The notes below the pieces were generated by a model. It saw nothing but the letters and a program-made list of their open reading frames with translations, was not told where the DNA came from and ran no database searches. Positions 33,637 to 47,219 of a stretch of DNA of 64,000 nt are shown here, piece by piece. The stretch lies in contig JACZZP010000001.1 in the NCBI GenBank assembly GCA_015183035.1, positions 2,046,001 to 2,110,000 on the forward strand. The letters are read 5' to 3'. Every line of letters begins with the position of its first letter. Positions within the stretch are counted from its first letter, which is position 1. A program made the position numbers and the translations under genes. This DNA is from Meloidogyne chitwoodi. Its lineage: Eukaryota > Nematoda > Chromadorea > Rhabditida > Meloidogynidae.

Positions 33637-36600
33637 TCAAAGTATAATATCTTTATTTTTATCAAAATAATTTCTTTTATTTTTCTTTTTATTTTCCATT
33701 ACAATTTGTATTTTATTAATATTTTGTTGTTTATTTTCTAATGTTTGTCGAATAATTAAAGGAAGATAATTAAGACATTTATTAAATATTTCATTAAATT
33801 CAGAACGAAAATTTGTATTTAAAAATCCATAAAGAAAAGGATTTACACAAATTGATAAAATTGAAATCTTTTTTTATTAAAATAAATATTAATTAATTAA
33901 TTAAATATTAATTAATTAATTAACTAACCAATTTACATGCTTGATCAACTCTTTCCATTGTTGGTGAACCTCCTTCCTATAAATTAAAAAAATAAATAAA
34001 ATTATTTAAATATTTTTTACCATTAAATCAAGATCAATAAGAAAAGAAATTAAAGTAAAAGGAAACCATAAAAAGGCATAAGAACCTGCCATAGTTATTA
34101 ATAAAAATGTTGTTTTGTTTCTACGTTTTTGATTTTGATTATTATTAATTATTAAATTGCCTCCTGAAGATTTTCTTAATTGATTTAAATTAATATTATT
34201 ATTAGTAGTATAAGTAGTAGTAGTATTTCCTCCTACTCCACCAGATACTAAACTTCCAGACTAAAAAAATAAATAAATAATTTTTAAATAATTAATTATA
34301 AATATAATTAATTTATACGTTTGTACTATTTGCTCCACATTTTTGTTGTCCTCCATCTGAATTTTCTATTAATTTTTCAGCACAACTTAAAGATAAATTA
34401 TCTGATGTCCGACGATCAATCTTTTTATTTAAAAATAATTATTATATTTAATTTAATAAATTTAAAACTTTTTCAATTCTATTTGTTTGATTTATTGAAA
34501 CTTTTTGAATTCTTTTATTTATATTCTTTGAATTTTTTTCCAAAAATCTTGTTAATTTTAAATTAAAAATTAGAAGAACAATAAGAGGAACAGCGTAAAG
34601 CATCAATGCTTGCATTAATGACATTCCTAACTAAAAATTAATTTTATTTAAATTTAATAATTTATTTAAAATATATTAAATTTAAAAAAAACTTGCCTGA
34701 ACCATTCTTTCATTTATAAAATTTTCATTCCCTAATTCATCATTTTTAGTGCTTAACCGACATTGTCTCCATCCATAGCTACGTAATTCAACAAAAGAAG
34801 AAGAAGAAGATAATTTATTAGTAATATTTGTATTTTCTAAAGAAGAAGATATTCCTTCTTTAAGTACATAAACATCCTTTTTTTAAATTTAATTAAAAAT
34901 AAATTAAATAAATAAAATACTTTAAATGCGTAAAGCATATTAATTTGATAATAAATTAATAAAGGAAATGAAAGTAGAAGAGAAAGAACCTTAGAAATAA
35001 AAAATAAATATTAACTTTTTAATAATTAAAAAAATACCCAAATAAGCACAGATATTAATAATGCTCTAACACAATTTCCTGATTTACTTGAAGGACCAGA
35101 AACTTTTATTGAACAAACAGAGTAATAACGATCAATAGCCATCACCTGAAATTTATTTAAAATATTATTTTAATTAATTTCCAATTAAAAATAAAAATTA
35201 ATGAATCAGAAAATCAGTTTTTATCAATTATTTTAATCTAAATTTTTATTTTATTTTTATAATTATTTACAATATCAATTAAACGGAAATGTCAGAATTT
35301 AGAGAAAAATATGCTGTTAAAAAATAAAAATAAAAAATAAATGTTTAAAATTTAAAGTGAATCATAATCTAAAAAAAGGCTCTATTTAATCTCTAAAAAA
35401 TATTTAAATATTTATTTAAAATTTTTACTTTTATTTATTTTATCAGAAAAATATTTTTTCAACTAAACAAAAATGAAAATAAAATTATTTGTTCTTTTGA
35501 GGTATTTATTTAATTTAATTAATTTAATTAATTTATATATTTAGTTTATTAATAATTTTATTTGTTGATAAATGTTATGGGAATACTAGTTTACGAGCTA
35601 AAAGAGTACAAATTGGAAATGAAAAAGAAAATGTTACTGAAACAACTATTAATAATATTAATAATTTGGAAACAACTACTGAAGAAAATGAAGAGAAAAT
35701 GGTAAATAATTTAAAAAATAATAATTTTATAAAAATTAAGATTGAAAATAATTTAACTGATGAAGGAAAAGAAGACAATTTAACAACTTCTTCAAATAAT
35801 CCAACAATTAGTACAAATAATAATAATATAACATTAAATAATAATAATTATTATGAAAATTTACAAGAAGAAGAATTTAATAATAATATAAGTAATATTA
35901 ATAATAATTATAATATAACTGATTTTGATGGAAAAAATTGTGTTCTTGCACCTGAGAAAGGATTGGCATTTAAAACAAAAATTAATGGGGAATTAGAATA
36001 TTTAGTAGAAGGAAAGGTTAATTAATTATAAAATAAATAAATATTAATTTATTTATTTAATTTATATTTTTTTTAATGAAATAATTATTTAATAATAAAA
36101 TGAGAGAATATATCTAGATTTTGATTGCTAATGAAAAAAATGAAATCAATAATTTTGGTATGAGTATATTAGAAGAATCATCCCAAACAAAATGTGGTAC
36201 TGGAAATTATGAGTAAATTACTTATTTAAAAATTCCTAATTTATTTTTTATTTTTCTAGTCAATTTTCTTACTGTGCCAAATTGAAGTTTTTAGGATCTA
36301 AAGTAAATGAAACTATAAAATTAATGGAAAGAAATAATCCAAAAAATATTAGTGAATATAAAGCAAATTATTTGCAAGGTAAGGGTTTTAAAATAAAAGA
36401 TAAAAAAAAATAATTTTTTAATTTAGATTTTGTTTTGGTTTTAATTGAAGGTTGTATTATTTGTGAAAATAATAATCAATCTATTCAAATAAAATTAATT
36501 CAAATAGATAAACAGGTATAAAATGTATTTTTTAAATATTAATTATATTTATAGGGACCAATTAAATCTGTTTGTAAAGAAGAAAATAAAAATATAAGGT

Positions 36601-38519
36601 ATTTATTTATTTAAATTAATTAATTAATTAATTAATTTTTAAATTAAAAGTAAATTATATCTTGATTTTGGAAAATATAAAAATAGTTTTATTATTGGCG
36701 GTGTTTTGAATGAACGGTTAGTATAATAATTAAATTATTAAATTAATTAATTTAATATCTTTTAGTCTTTGTCCATCACGTCAAACAATTAATGATGAAA
36801 TTAAACTTGCACAACTTAGGTATATATTTTAATTTTAAAATATAATATAAATAAATATATTTTAGTTATAAACACAAAATCAAAATTGTGATAGAGCATA
36901 GTTGTAAAGGAGAAAATGCTACGGTAATATTTAAAATAAATAAATAAATTAATATTTATTATTAATTTAAAAAATTTAATTTTAGCATGTCATCAATTTT
37001 GAAAAGGAAATTGATATTAAATATTTAAAAAATAATGTCTTTGAAGTAAATATTTATTTTTGATAATTTTTAATTGTTTTTTTAATTTACTAGATGCGTG
37101 GTTTGAGTATTAATTTAACCAGTAATTCAACGGAAGAAAAATTCGATTGGGATTGGAATGGAAAAAAAGGCTTAAGTGGTTATTATTATTCTCCAAAATT
37201 ATTTATTGAAGAAATAAAACCAATTAATTTAATAAATTCAACTACTAATTCAACAAAAGAATTAATATCTACTACTATAAAGCCTAATTCTTCTACTTCT
37301 AATAGTGAATCCAAAGAATCTGTGGAAGAAGCACAACCCCTTGGAGATAAAAAGGATGAAGAAGAAAATGATGAAGAAAAAAATGATTCGGAAGAAGAGG
37401 TAAAAGTGGAAGAGACAACAACTTTAAAAGAAGAAATTAAAGAGGAAGAAGAAGAGGGGGGAAGTACTAATATAATTGAAAATAATAATAAAGAAGTTAC
37501 AACAACTAAAGTAGTAAAAGAAGAAGAAAATGAAGGAAACACTACGGAAAAAAATAAAATTGAAAAAAAGAAAGATGAAGAACAAAAAGAAGAAAATATA
37601 AAAGATTTGGAAGAAATTAAAACTAAGGAAGATGTTGAGAAAAAATATTTAAAAGAAGAGGATAAAGAAAATAAGGAAAAAGTTAAAGAGAAGAAGGAAA
37701 AGAAAAAGGAAAATAAAGAAGAAGAATAAATAAATAAAAAAGAGAATTATTTAATTTTTAAATTAATTAAAATATTATATATTTTTTAAATTATATTATT
37801 TAAATATTAAAATAAAATATTTACATACAGAAATAGTTAATGTAGAACAATAAATATTAGATCCAGGTAAAGCATTTGCAAATTTACAAAAGAAATTAGA
37901 ATAAGGAAAATCAAAATCAATAGAAGGAAGCCAAAGAAATGGAATCTTTTTTTTAATTTAATTAATTTAAATTTAATAAAATATTTACATTTGTTAATGC
38001 TAATATTAAATTAGATAATGCTAAATTAACAATTAAAACATTTCTTGCTGTTCTCATTGCTGGCTTTCTTACAACAGCAAAAATTACCTTTAAAAAAATT
38101 ATTAATTTTTTATAAAGAAAAATAAATTAAAGAATTAATAGTGCTAAATTTATAAAAATTAAAAAATATTATTAAAGTAGTAGAAGTTTTAATAAATTTG
38201 ATATTTTTAAATAATAATATAAATTAAATATTTAAAAAATAAAATAATTTAATTACCAATCCATTTCCAATAATTGCACAAATAGAAATTAATACATAAA
38301 AAGAAGTATAAAGAGCTGTTTCCCAAATATAATAACGACGAAGATGTGAAGTTAATTTATGAAAAAATGACTTTAAAAAAATAAAATAATTATTTAAAAA
38401 TATTAATTACTAACATTTAAACATTTATCATCAAAAGGAAATATTTTCCAATTAATTGTATCATTTGGATTTACATTTCTTGGACATTGACGATCAATAT
38501 CTTCAATAGAAAGAAACAT
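33637..38519 (-). CDS. Class A neuropeptide receptor (NPR/NPY-type GPCR)
   Basis: Twelve exons join in phase to about 524 residues. TM1 '[17 protein letters not shown]', TM2 '[15 protein letters not shown]' (here S replaces the usual D after LAL), '[11 protein letters not shown]' with the TM3 disulfide Cys, '[15 protein letters not shown]' with DRY, long second extracellular loop with 'WRQC', TM5 '[15 protein letters not shown]', a Ser/Asn/Gly-rich third loop of about 120 residues, TM6 'YAFLWFPF' and TM7 '[11 protein letters not shown]' (NPxxY). The order matches NPY/NPF/short-NPF-like peptide receptors in neurons. The fourth-from-first gap is a 2.7-kb intron (35146-37828) that holds a whole gene on the other strand. 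One intron has a GC donor (34695-34696). The ATG lies right after TTTTTCAG, suggesting trans-splicing or a 5' intron. Confidence 0.85.
35473..37729 (+). pseudogene. Secreted pioneer protein, family B member 3, nested in a GPCR intron, one-base shift
   Basis: Same plan as the two genes upstream: exon 35473-35501 ending AG|T, signal peptide '[16 protein letters not shown]', 'LRAKR' site, Asn/Thr linker, then '[13 protein letters not shown]', '[11 protein letters not shown]', '[10 protein letters not shown]', 'GPIKSVC', '[16 protein letters not shown]', 'IVIEHSCKG', '[16 protein letters not shown]'. The last exon adds a Glu/Lys/Asn-rich acidic tail of about 150 residues. In exon 4, one extra A in 'gaatataaaagc' (about 36357-36364) shifts the frame so the next exon would stop early; without it the paralogue frame is restored. 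The whole gene lies inside an intron of the minus-strand neuropeptide receptor. Confidence 0.75.
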
Positions 38520-41500
38520 CTGAAAAATTAAATTAATTAAATTATTTAAGAAAACAAGAAATATTGGAGTGTTTTTTTAAAATAAATAAATCTTTTAAAA
38601 GTAAATAATAATAACAAAATTAAAATAAAACCAAAAAAATAAAATATATATTTAAATTAAATTTAAAAAAGTTAGGAGATAATTTAATAATTTATTTTTA
38701 ATATTATAGGTTTATTTTTATTAAAAATATATAAAGGAAAAAATTAAAAATAATAATAATATATATTTATGCTTTTTGCCTAAAAATTATTAATATTTAT
38801 TTAAGTGAAAATATTAAAAAAATATTTTACTTTTTATTTAATATTAATGCCTTTAAAAGTGTTAGAATATTTAAAAATGTTTGGTTAAAACTAATAAAAT
38901 TGTTACATATTTTTTAAAAAGAGAGAGATTTTATTATAAATAATAAAAGTACTTTAATAAAAAAATGTTATTTTCCGGAAAGCAATTTTTTTTAATTTTT
39001 TTTAAATTATGAAAAGAATTTAAATATTAAAATAAATTTAGATATTAAATAATGTATCTGGTTATTTTCAAAAAATAAGGAAATAAATATTTAAAATTTT
39101 AATTATTATTCCTATTTAATTTAAAAAATGAAGAAGACATAATAATTAAATAAAACAATTATAAATATTTTTATATTTATTTAAAAATAAATATTTTAAA
39201 ATTTTTAGTTATATATATATTTAATTTAAAATTACTTAATATTCACAATTCCAAACTTTTACAAAATTAATATAAAATTAATTAAATAAAACAAAAAATG
39301 AATTTATTTATTTATATGTACTTCACCTGGGAATTTATTATAAAAATAATTAATTATAAATTAATTAAATATTATTTAGAATTTATTTAATTATTTTTAA
39401 ATATTAAATGTAAGAATTTTAAAAAAATTAAAATTATTGAAATACAAAAATATATTTTTTGGAAGATAAAAATAATATATAAATAATTTTAGAATTATTT
39501 AAAAAAGAAAATAAATAATACAGTTTATTAATAAAATAAAAAATGAAACAATTTTATATTTATAAAATTTAAAATAAAATATTTAAATTGCCCCAATAAA
39601 TAGTTAATAAAAATAAAAAGATCCAAAATTTAAAAAAATAAAATGTACTTAATTATAAAAATAAAAGACTAAAAAAAATAAAATATTTTTCTTTTTTATT
39701 ATTATATTAATACCCTAAAGACATTTAAATAAAAAAACTTTAAAAATATATTTATTTATTTGAATAGATAGTTTAATTAAACAAATAATATTTTTAAATA
39801 AATAATTTTAATTAATATATAATAATTACTGTGTGGGCTCTTTTAAAATAAATTTAAAAAAAATATTTAATAAATATATTTAAATGTTAAGGAAATATTT
39901 TTTAAAAATATTAAAAAAAGAAAATAAAATAAATTAATGAATGACAAAAATAAATAAATTATTTTTTTAAATTAATAATTAGCTTTTTTTAGTTAATTTA
40001 TAATTCTTTTTTTCTAAATATAAATAAAATAATTTATCTTCTTTTTCCTTTTTTTATTTACTAAAAAAAACTTTATTTATTTATTTATTATAGTAAAATT
40101 AAATATTTATATAAAATTACTTATTTTTTTTAAACAAATATATTTTAATTTAATTAAATTAATTATTAAATTAATTTAATTATATTTTTTATTTTCTAAA
40201 AAATTAGATTATTATAAATTCTAATTTTTTAATTAATTAAAATTAACTAAATAGATGACTAAATAAATAAAAATTAAAAATAAAAATTTAAATATTTTTT
40301 AAATTAAATAAAATTTTATATTTTTATTTAAAATTATATATTTAAATTTATTTTTTAAAAAATATTTGCATAATTTTTATTTAGTAATTTTTAGGTCATA
40401 AAAAATAAAATATTTTTTTATTTCCGAATTTTCTATTTTAAGTTAAAATTTGCAAGAGAAGAATTGATTTAAAGTGTTAAAAAATATTTACTAAAAGTTA
40501 TTTTGAGAAAATTAAAATTTTAATAATTTTTAAAAAATATCCAATTATAATATAAAATTCTAAAATATTTTAAAAATAATAAATTATTAATTTATTTGGT
40601 AAATATATATTCTTTTAATAAATAAAAATATATTTATTTAAAGAAATATATTGTTTAAAATAAATTTTAAAATTTTTTGGCATTTAAATAAAAAAAAAGA
40701 TGAATCTCTTATGGTTAAAAAATGAATATATTAAAAGAAAAGAAAAACATTAAAAATAAAGATTTAAAAAAAAAAGTGGTTACTACTTTACTTGTCTATT
40801 TTAATGTGCTTTTCTCCTCTTTAATTCCTTTTCATTTAGTTAAAAGAGAAGAAAGGCTACTAAAACTAACTAACTAAACTAATATATAATATTCGTGTGT
40901 GGTCTTTTTCATTAATTCTTTAAAAATTAAATATAAATTAATAAATAGACTAATTAAAAATTATTATTTTTTTAACTTGACAAAAAGAAAATTAAAAGTT
41001 TTTAATAAATTGTAAGGCAATTTCAATGGTAATAAATCTATTTATTTTTATAATTCTGGATTTGAAGATTTTCTTATTAATTTCTTTATATTAAAAAATT
41101 CTTTTTTTAATCTCTTATATATTTATGTCAATATTATATAATCGTCACAATATTTAAATAAATTAATATTTTTAGATTATATATCTATGGCTTTATAATA
41201 ATTAAAAATAAATATATTTATTTATTTTAGGTTTATTAAATAATATATAATTATAATTAATAAAATATTTACTCAAAAAAATAAATTTTAAATTATTTTT
41301 AAATTAATAAAAAAACAATAATAATAATATATATATTCTATTTATTTATTTAAATTAAAAATAAAATAAAATAAAAACAGGAATAAAAAGAAAAAGTTAT
41401 TTTTGGTTAGAAAAAGGTTTCTTTATTTATAATAAAATGAAACAAAAGAAATTGATATTTTAAAATAAATTCTGCAATAAATGAGATACTAAATAAAATC

Positions 41501-44500
41501 AAAAATTAAAAATAATAATAATTTTAAAAATAAAATATATTTTCTATTTTTATTTAAATTAAAAATAAAATAAATTTTAATTATTCAAAAACTATTTATT
41601 CTTTTTTGAGAAAGACATGCGACTGAAGAATTTAAAAAAAATTTAAAAAATTTATTTATTTATTATTTTCTATTAATAATTAATTAATAAAGAAATGGAA
41701 ACAATATTTAAAAAAAAACAAAAGATCTATTAAATTGTTTAAAATATTCATTTTAAATTAGTAAAAAAGAAAATTTATGTAAAAAAGTTTAAGAAACATT
41801 TTTCGAAATTTTTAGTCTTAATAATAAATGCAAAATAAATTTTTATAATTAAAAAAATAAAATTTAAAAAAACAAAAAATAATAATAATATTTTTTAAGT
41901 ATTTTCTAATTAATTTTAATTTAAAAAAAATAAAATATATTTAAATTTATTTATAATAAAAGTAAAAAGCAATTTAACAAAAATAAAAAAGTAATAACAA
42001 AAATGCAACAATTGTTGACTAAACAAACAAATAAATAAATAATATAATTTATGTGTAGGTGTTTATGTAGTAAATAAAAGCTTTTTTTATTTTTATTGTT
42101 ATTTTTTAATGTTTTTCTAATTAAAATTCAAAAAATAAAAATAAAGTATTTATTAAATACTTTTAAGGATTTTAAAGTAATTACTGAGATTTTAAAAATT
42201 TAAATTTCCTAATTAATATATTTTATTTATTTATCAGAACAATTAATACATAATTATATAATATAAAAATAATAAATATTTTTATATTAATTTTAAAAAT
42301 AAATTTAATGAAAAAATATTTAATTTAAATATATTTAAATTAAATTAAAAAAATAAATTAAATTTCTGTTGCTTTATAATTTTATTTTTTATTTTTTAAA
42401 AATTTGTGGCAAAATAATTACTCTTTTATCCATTGATAAAAAAATTTAGACTCCCAAGAGAGAGCATTTATTGTATTAAAAAATAAAAGGAAAAAATTTA
42501 ATTAAAAATGGCAACATATTTTCGTCAGAATTTTTTAAAAAATATAATAAATTTATAAAAAAAAGAAAAGCAAAAATATTTTATAAATTAATTTTTCTAA
42601 TTAATTTAATATAATTATATTTAATAATTTTTATTAAAATACCTCATTAATTTTTAAATGTTGGATAAAAATTAAATTATAAAAAAATATAATTTTAAAT
42701 AAAAAAATTAATTAAAATAACTTTTTTGTTTTAATTTAATTTATTTTTAATAAAATAATTTTTTCCTAATTTTTATATGTACTTTATATATTAAATTAAT
42801 ATACATATATTTTTAAATTATATTTAATAATTAAAAAAAAATATTAAATTCGAATTTAATATTTGTTTCAAGTTTAGGTTAGAAAATATTAAATTATAAT
42901 ATATTAGTTACTATTTTTTAATTTAATTAAATAAAACCTTGTTAATTTTAAGTCTTTTTTTTTGTCAGAATAATTCATTTTTGTAGAGAAATATTAAAAA
43001 AATATTTATTTTAAAATTTAAAAATAATTAAATAATTAAATAATATTTATTTAAAAAAGAGTAATAATAATATAATATAATATATTATATTATTATTTAA
43101 GTAATTACTTCTTCTACATGAATGAGATTATCTGTCTCTTTACACCACCATTGTATTTATTTATTAAAATAAAATTATATAATTATTTAATATTTATTTT
43201 AGTTTTTCCCTTTATGTGTGGTATTAAAGAAATTAAAATTGTTAAAAAAAAGATTAAAATGGAATAAATAATTTAAAAAAATTAAAAATAATTTACTTTA
43301 TCTAATATTTTGAATTAATTAATTAATTAAATTTTATTTTTAATATAAATTGCTTTTTTATTTATTATTGGTGAAATCATTCAATAATAAATCTAATAAC
43401 TCAATATTAAATTATGCATTTTTATAATATTTTTTATTTTTTTATATTTTGTGTGTCATATCCTATTCCTTTTAAAATAACTTTATTTAATCCAATCTTA
43501 AAAATATAAAATTCAACTAAAAAAATGAATAATAAAATAATATTTTTTATTATCAGAATTTATTTCCACAATTTAAATAATTTTTAAAAATCTTTTTAAA
43601 TAAAATAAAGTTAAAAATAATAATATTTTTAATTAAATTATTTCTTAATTTTTATAATCTAATAAATAAATATTTCAAAAAATATTTAAATAATATTAAA
43701 TTAAATAAAATTAGTGTTTTCTTTAATTTTAAAATATTAAAATTATATTTATTTATTTTATTAATATTTTTATTTAAATTAAATATAAAATAAAATATTT
43801 ATTTTTTAAGAAAATAAATATTTTATTTTAAATTAAAATTAAAAAAAGAAGCCTTTTATTTTATTTTATCATTTCTTCTTTATTTAAATGTTATCTCTTT
43901 TAGCTAATATTACTTTTAAAAATAAATATTCCTTTATTTTCAAACAAATTCATTAATGTCACTTTTCTCTAGTAAAAAATAAATTAAATAAAATTGTTGC
44001 ACATCGATGGCCATCAATTTTCAAATAAAATAAATTTTTTATTTTAATTTTAAGTAAATAGGTATATATTTTCTCATTGTGGAACAATTGAATTTTTTGT
44101 GTCTTTACCGTGGCAAATTAAAATATTTTTTTAAGTAAAGATTGAGTAAATTAAAAAATTTATTATTATTATTTTTGCAGTAATTTTAGATTTATTATTA
44201 TTTTTTATAATTTTTTAAATTAAAATTACATAAAAAATTTTATATTAAAATTTATAAAATATTATTTAATTATTTGGATTAATTTATTTATTTTTTTTTA
44301 ATTTTATATATCTAAAATATAATTTTATATTTAAATTTAAACTAGAAAAAAAACATTTTATAAAATATTTTAGTAAAAAAAGAAGAAACAAAAAATATTT
44401 GTTGTGCCCGCATTTATTTATTTATTTCTATTTTTGCCTTTTTTTATATTTAACAAATAAAGCTAAAATTTATTTAAATATATTATTTTTATTTGTTGAT

Positions 44501-45653
44501 GTCATTATTAATTTATAATTAATTTTTAATTTAAAAAAGAAAATATATTTTAAAAATTAAATTGCAAAGAAATTAAAAAAAAATATAATCTTTTTTTCTT
44601 ATAAAAAATATTTAATTTATTTTAATAATTTTGAAATAAAAATTATTTTTTTAAATTAATTTTAAAAAAACAAAAATAATATCTTAAAAAGCAATATTTT
44701 CTATCATTTTACGAAAATATAAATTTTAATATTTTTAAAAAACAAACCAATTTTAATTTATTTATTTATTTTTACATTTTTATTTGTTGATTTTTTATTT
44801 TATACTTATCTTGATGTAAAAAAAAGAAAAAACATTGAAGGAAATTAAACTATTTTTTTCCAAATAAAATTTTTTTATTTTCCAAAAGTCTTTTTTCTAA
44901 TTTTATCTTCTCTTTTTTTAAAAAAAAGATATTTTTAATATATAATTAATTTATAAATTAATTTAATTTTTATACTGTCATATATTTTTAAAAAATACTT
45001 TATTTTAATTAAATTATAAAATATCAACTTTGATGCCAAATCATAAAATTTAATTTATTTAAAGAATTTTAGTAAATTAAAAAATTAAAAAATTTTAAAA
45101 TATTAAAATTAATTAATTAATTTTATATATTAATTTAATTAATAATTTTAATTTAAATAAAAATATTTTAAATTTTTGATATAATTAATTATATTATTTT
45201 CTCTCTTTTTACTATTTTTTTAATATTAAATTTTAATTTTCTTTTTTTTATAAATTTAAATATAAATAATTAAAATAAACAACAAAAATCATTTTTATTA
45301 TATATTTTCTTTCTTTTTTGTTCGTGATAATAAAAGAATTTAAAAAATTGAGACAAATATTGTTTGGGTGGCCAAAAAGAAATGAAGAGGATTGAGTAGT
45401 TGGAGAGGAAAAGTTGAAAAAGAAGTGACAATTACTTTAACTTTTTTTTATTTTATTTATTTTTTATCTCCAAATATATTCCTTCTATTCTTTATTTTTT
45501 TTCTTCTCTTCCACTTCACCGGATATATTCATTGTAAAGTCCCTAAGGGAAAGACCCTTTTATTTAAATAAAAAATCAAAGAAAAAAATATTTTTTTATT
45601 TTTTAAAAATTTTAGGTAAAAAATAAAATTAATTTTTAATTTTTAGTATAAAC
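38520..45653. other. 7-kb AT-rich desert
   Basis: No exon, RNA gene or element recognised on either strand over 7.1 kb. The sequence is largely A/T homopolymers, 'ttaaataaat' words and short palindromes. It separates two divergently transcribed neuropeptide-receptor genes and so probably contains their promoters and any 5' exons. It is much longer than other gaps here (0.3-1.4 kb). Less AT-biased islands occur at 45340-45420 and 45500-45560, without coding potential. Confidence 0.5.
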
Positions 45654-46079
45654 TAGTGCCCGGCGCCGGACCGGATCCGGCCGGATTATTCCGGATCCGG
45701 TCCCAAAAATCGTGGTTTTTTCAAAATCTCCGGATTAATTCCGGACCGGATTATAACGACCGGATCCGGTCCGGCTCTATTCACAAAATCTAAATCCGGT
45801 CCGGAATCCGGCAAGTTTTTTGTATCGAATTCCGGATTATTCAAATTTTTGGCATAATGTTAAAAAAATTAATGATGACGGTAGAGAATTAAAAATGCAG
45901 TTTTGTGGCGTAAATAAATATTTAGCAATTATCTAGTAAATTGACTTTTTCTCTTATTACATAAATTATTGCATTTATATTATATTTTAATTGCGATTAA
46001 CAATGTTTAATATTGAGTTAGAAACTACAATGCAACATAAAATATTCCAAGTAGGCTTATTTGAAAATATTTAAATGAA

Positions 46080-46375
46080 TCGCCTGCGACACAAAAAAAA
46101 GTGAACTTTTCGGCAATAGAGGTTTAAAATTTTTTTAATTTTTCGCCTGCGGCGCTTAAGGGAAATTTTTGCAAAAGGATGTAAAAAATTTTCACCAATG
46201 GCAATAAAAAAAGATTAATTTTTGGTAGCAGAAGCATAAAAAATCTTTAAAATTTTGCACGCGGTGCTAAAACTACTAGAAATTTATAAAAATTTATCCG
46301 TCCCGAAACTCGACACTTAAGCTCAACCCGCGGCGATCTGACCCACTCGACCTGTGGAAAAAGAATCATAAAATA
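46080..46375 (+). mobile_element. SINE-like block (Ccore/GCGGCGC family)
   Basis: Shares 'tttttcgcctgcggcgct', 'tttttggtagc', 'gctaaaac...aaatttataaaaattt' and the tail 'ctcaacccgcggcgatctga' with the SINE copies at 56.5-58.2 and 57.2-57.6 kb. The tRNA-like head is missing here. Confidence 0.55.
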
Positions 46376-46380
46376 ATCCA

Positions 46381-46545
46381 CAATTTGCCAAACTTTTGAC
46401 AACTCCTACAAATGTTGAAAGTGAAGAAATTTTCAGCGTAGCAAGAGATGTATTCGATTATAGGAGGTCCAGTCTTACACCGGAAAATGCTGAATATTTG
46501 ATTTTTTTGAACAAAGCAATCCCACAATTGAATTACTCTTATTAA
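46381..46545 (+). pseudogene. hAT transposase C-terminal dimerisation domain fragment
   Basis: Open frame of about 54 codons ending in TAA with '[19 protein letters not shown]', '[18 protein letters not shown]'. This matches the hAT family C-terminal dimerisation consensus (TSxxxER.FS.ag.......RsrL.p..v..L.fl..N). No catalytic region is present in the element, so it is a relic. Confidence 0.85.
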
Positions 46546-46805
46546 TAAAATTTTATTGTTGCTTATTTTGAAAAATGAAGTTTTTTACCAATATTTTTAC
46601 ATTTTTTTGAAAAATTAATAAAAAACCAAAATCCGGTCCGGAATCCGGAAAAATTCACCCAGATCCGGATTTTCAAAATCTCCGGATTAATTCCGGACCG
46701 GATTATTATGGCCGGATCCGGCCGGATCCGATCCGGCTCTATTCACAAAATCCGAATCCGGTCCGGAATCCGGAAAAATCGATTTTACCGGGCACTAGTC
46801 TAAAC

Positions 46806-47219
46806 ATTTATTAACTTTTACGTCTTAAATAAAAAATTAAATAAATAAATGATGCCAATAATTTAAAGATTTATTTGAAAATTTAAAATTATCTTCTACT
46901 TTTTTTTAATTTTTTATATTCTTTTATGGTTTCACTTATATATAATTATTAATTAATTAATTTTCTTAAATTTTTTGTTTCAAAAATATTTTAATTATTT
47001 TATTTATTTTTTAATATTTTCTTTTAAATATTTATTTGTAAATTAATCCAAAACAAATAAAAAAGTTAAGAGAGGAAATCCATTTACTAAAATTACTTTT
47101 TAATTTAAAAAATTAAATATATTATTTAATGTTTTTTAATTAATTATAAAATATTTTAATTTAAATATATTTTATTATTTAATTTAATTTTATTTTAAAA
47201 AAATGTTAAAAATAATAAA
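46806..47219. other. Intergenic, nothing recognised
   Basis: AT-rich upstream flank of the GPCR gene. Confidence 0.3.

Larger units (their letters stand above)
45654..46797. mobile_element. hAT element, internally deleted, with transposase remnant
   Basis: Ends TAGTGCCCGG and CCGGGCACTA are inverted; flanks GTATAAAC (45646-45653) and GTCTAAAC (46798-46805) are an 8-bp target duplication with one change. Both ends carry subterminal 'ccggatccgg' and 'ttccggaccggatta' repeats. Between them lie a SINE-like block and the last 50 codons of a hAT transposase, which confirm the superfamily. The rest of the transposase is gone, so it is non-autonomous. Confidence 0.88.
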
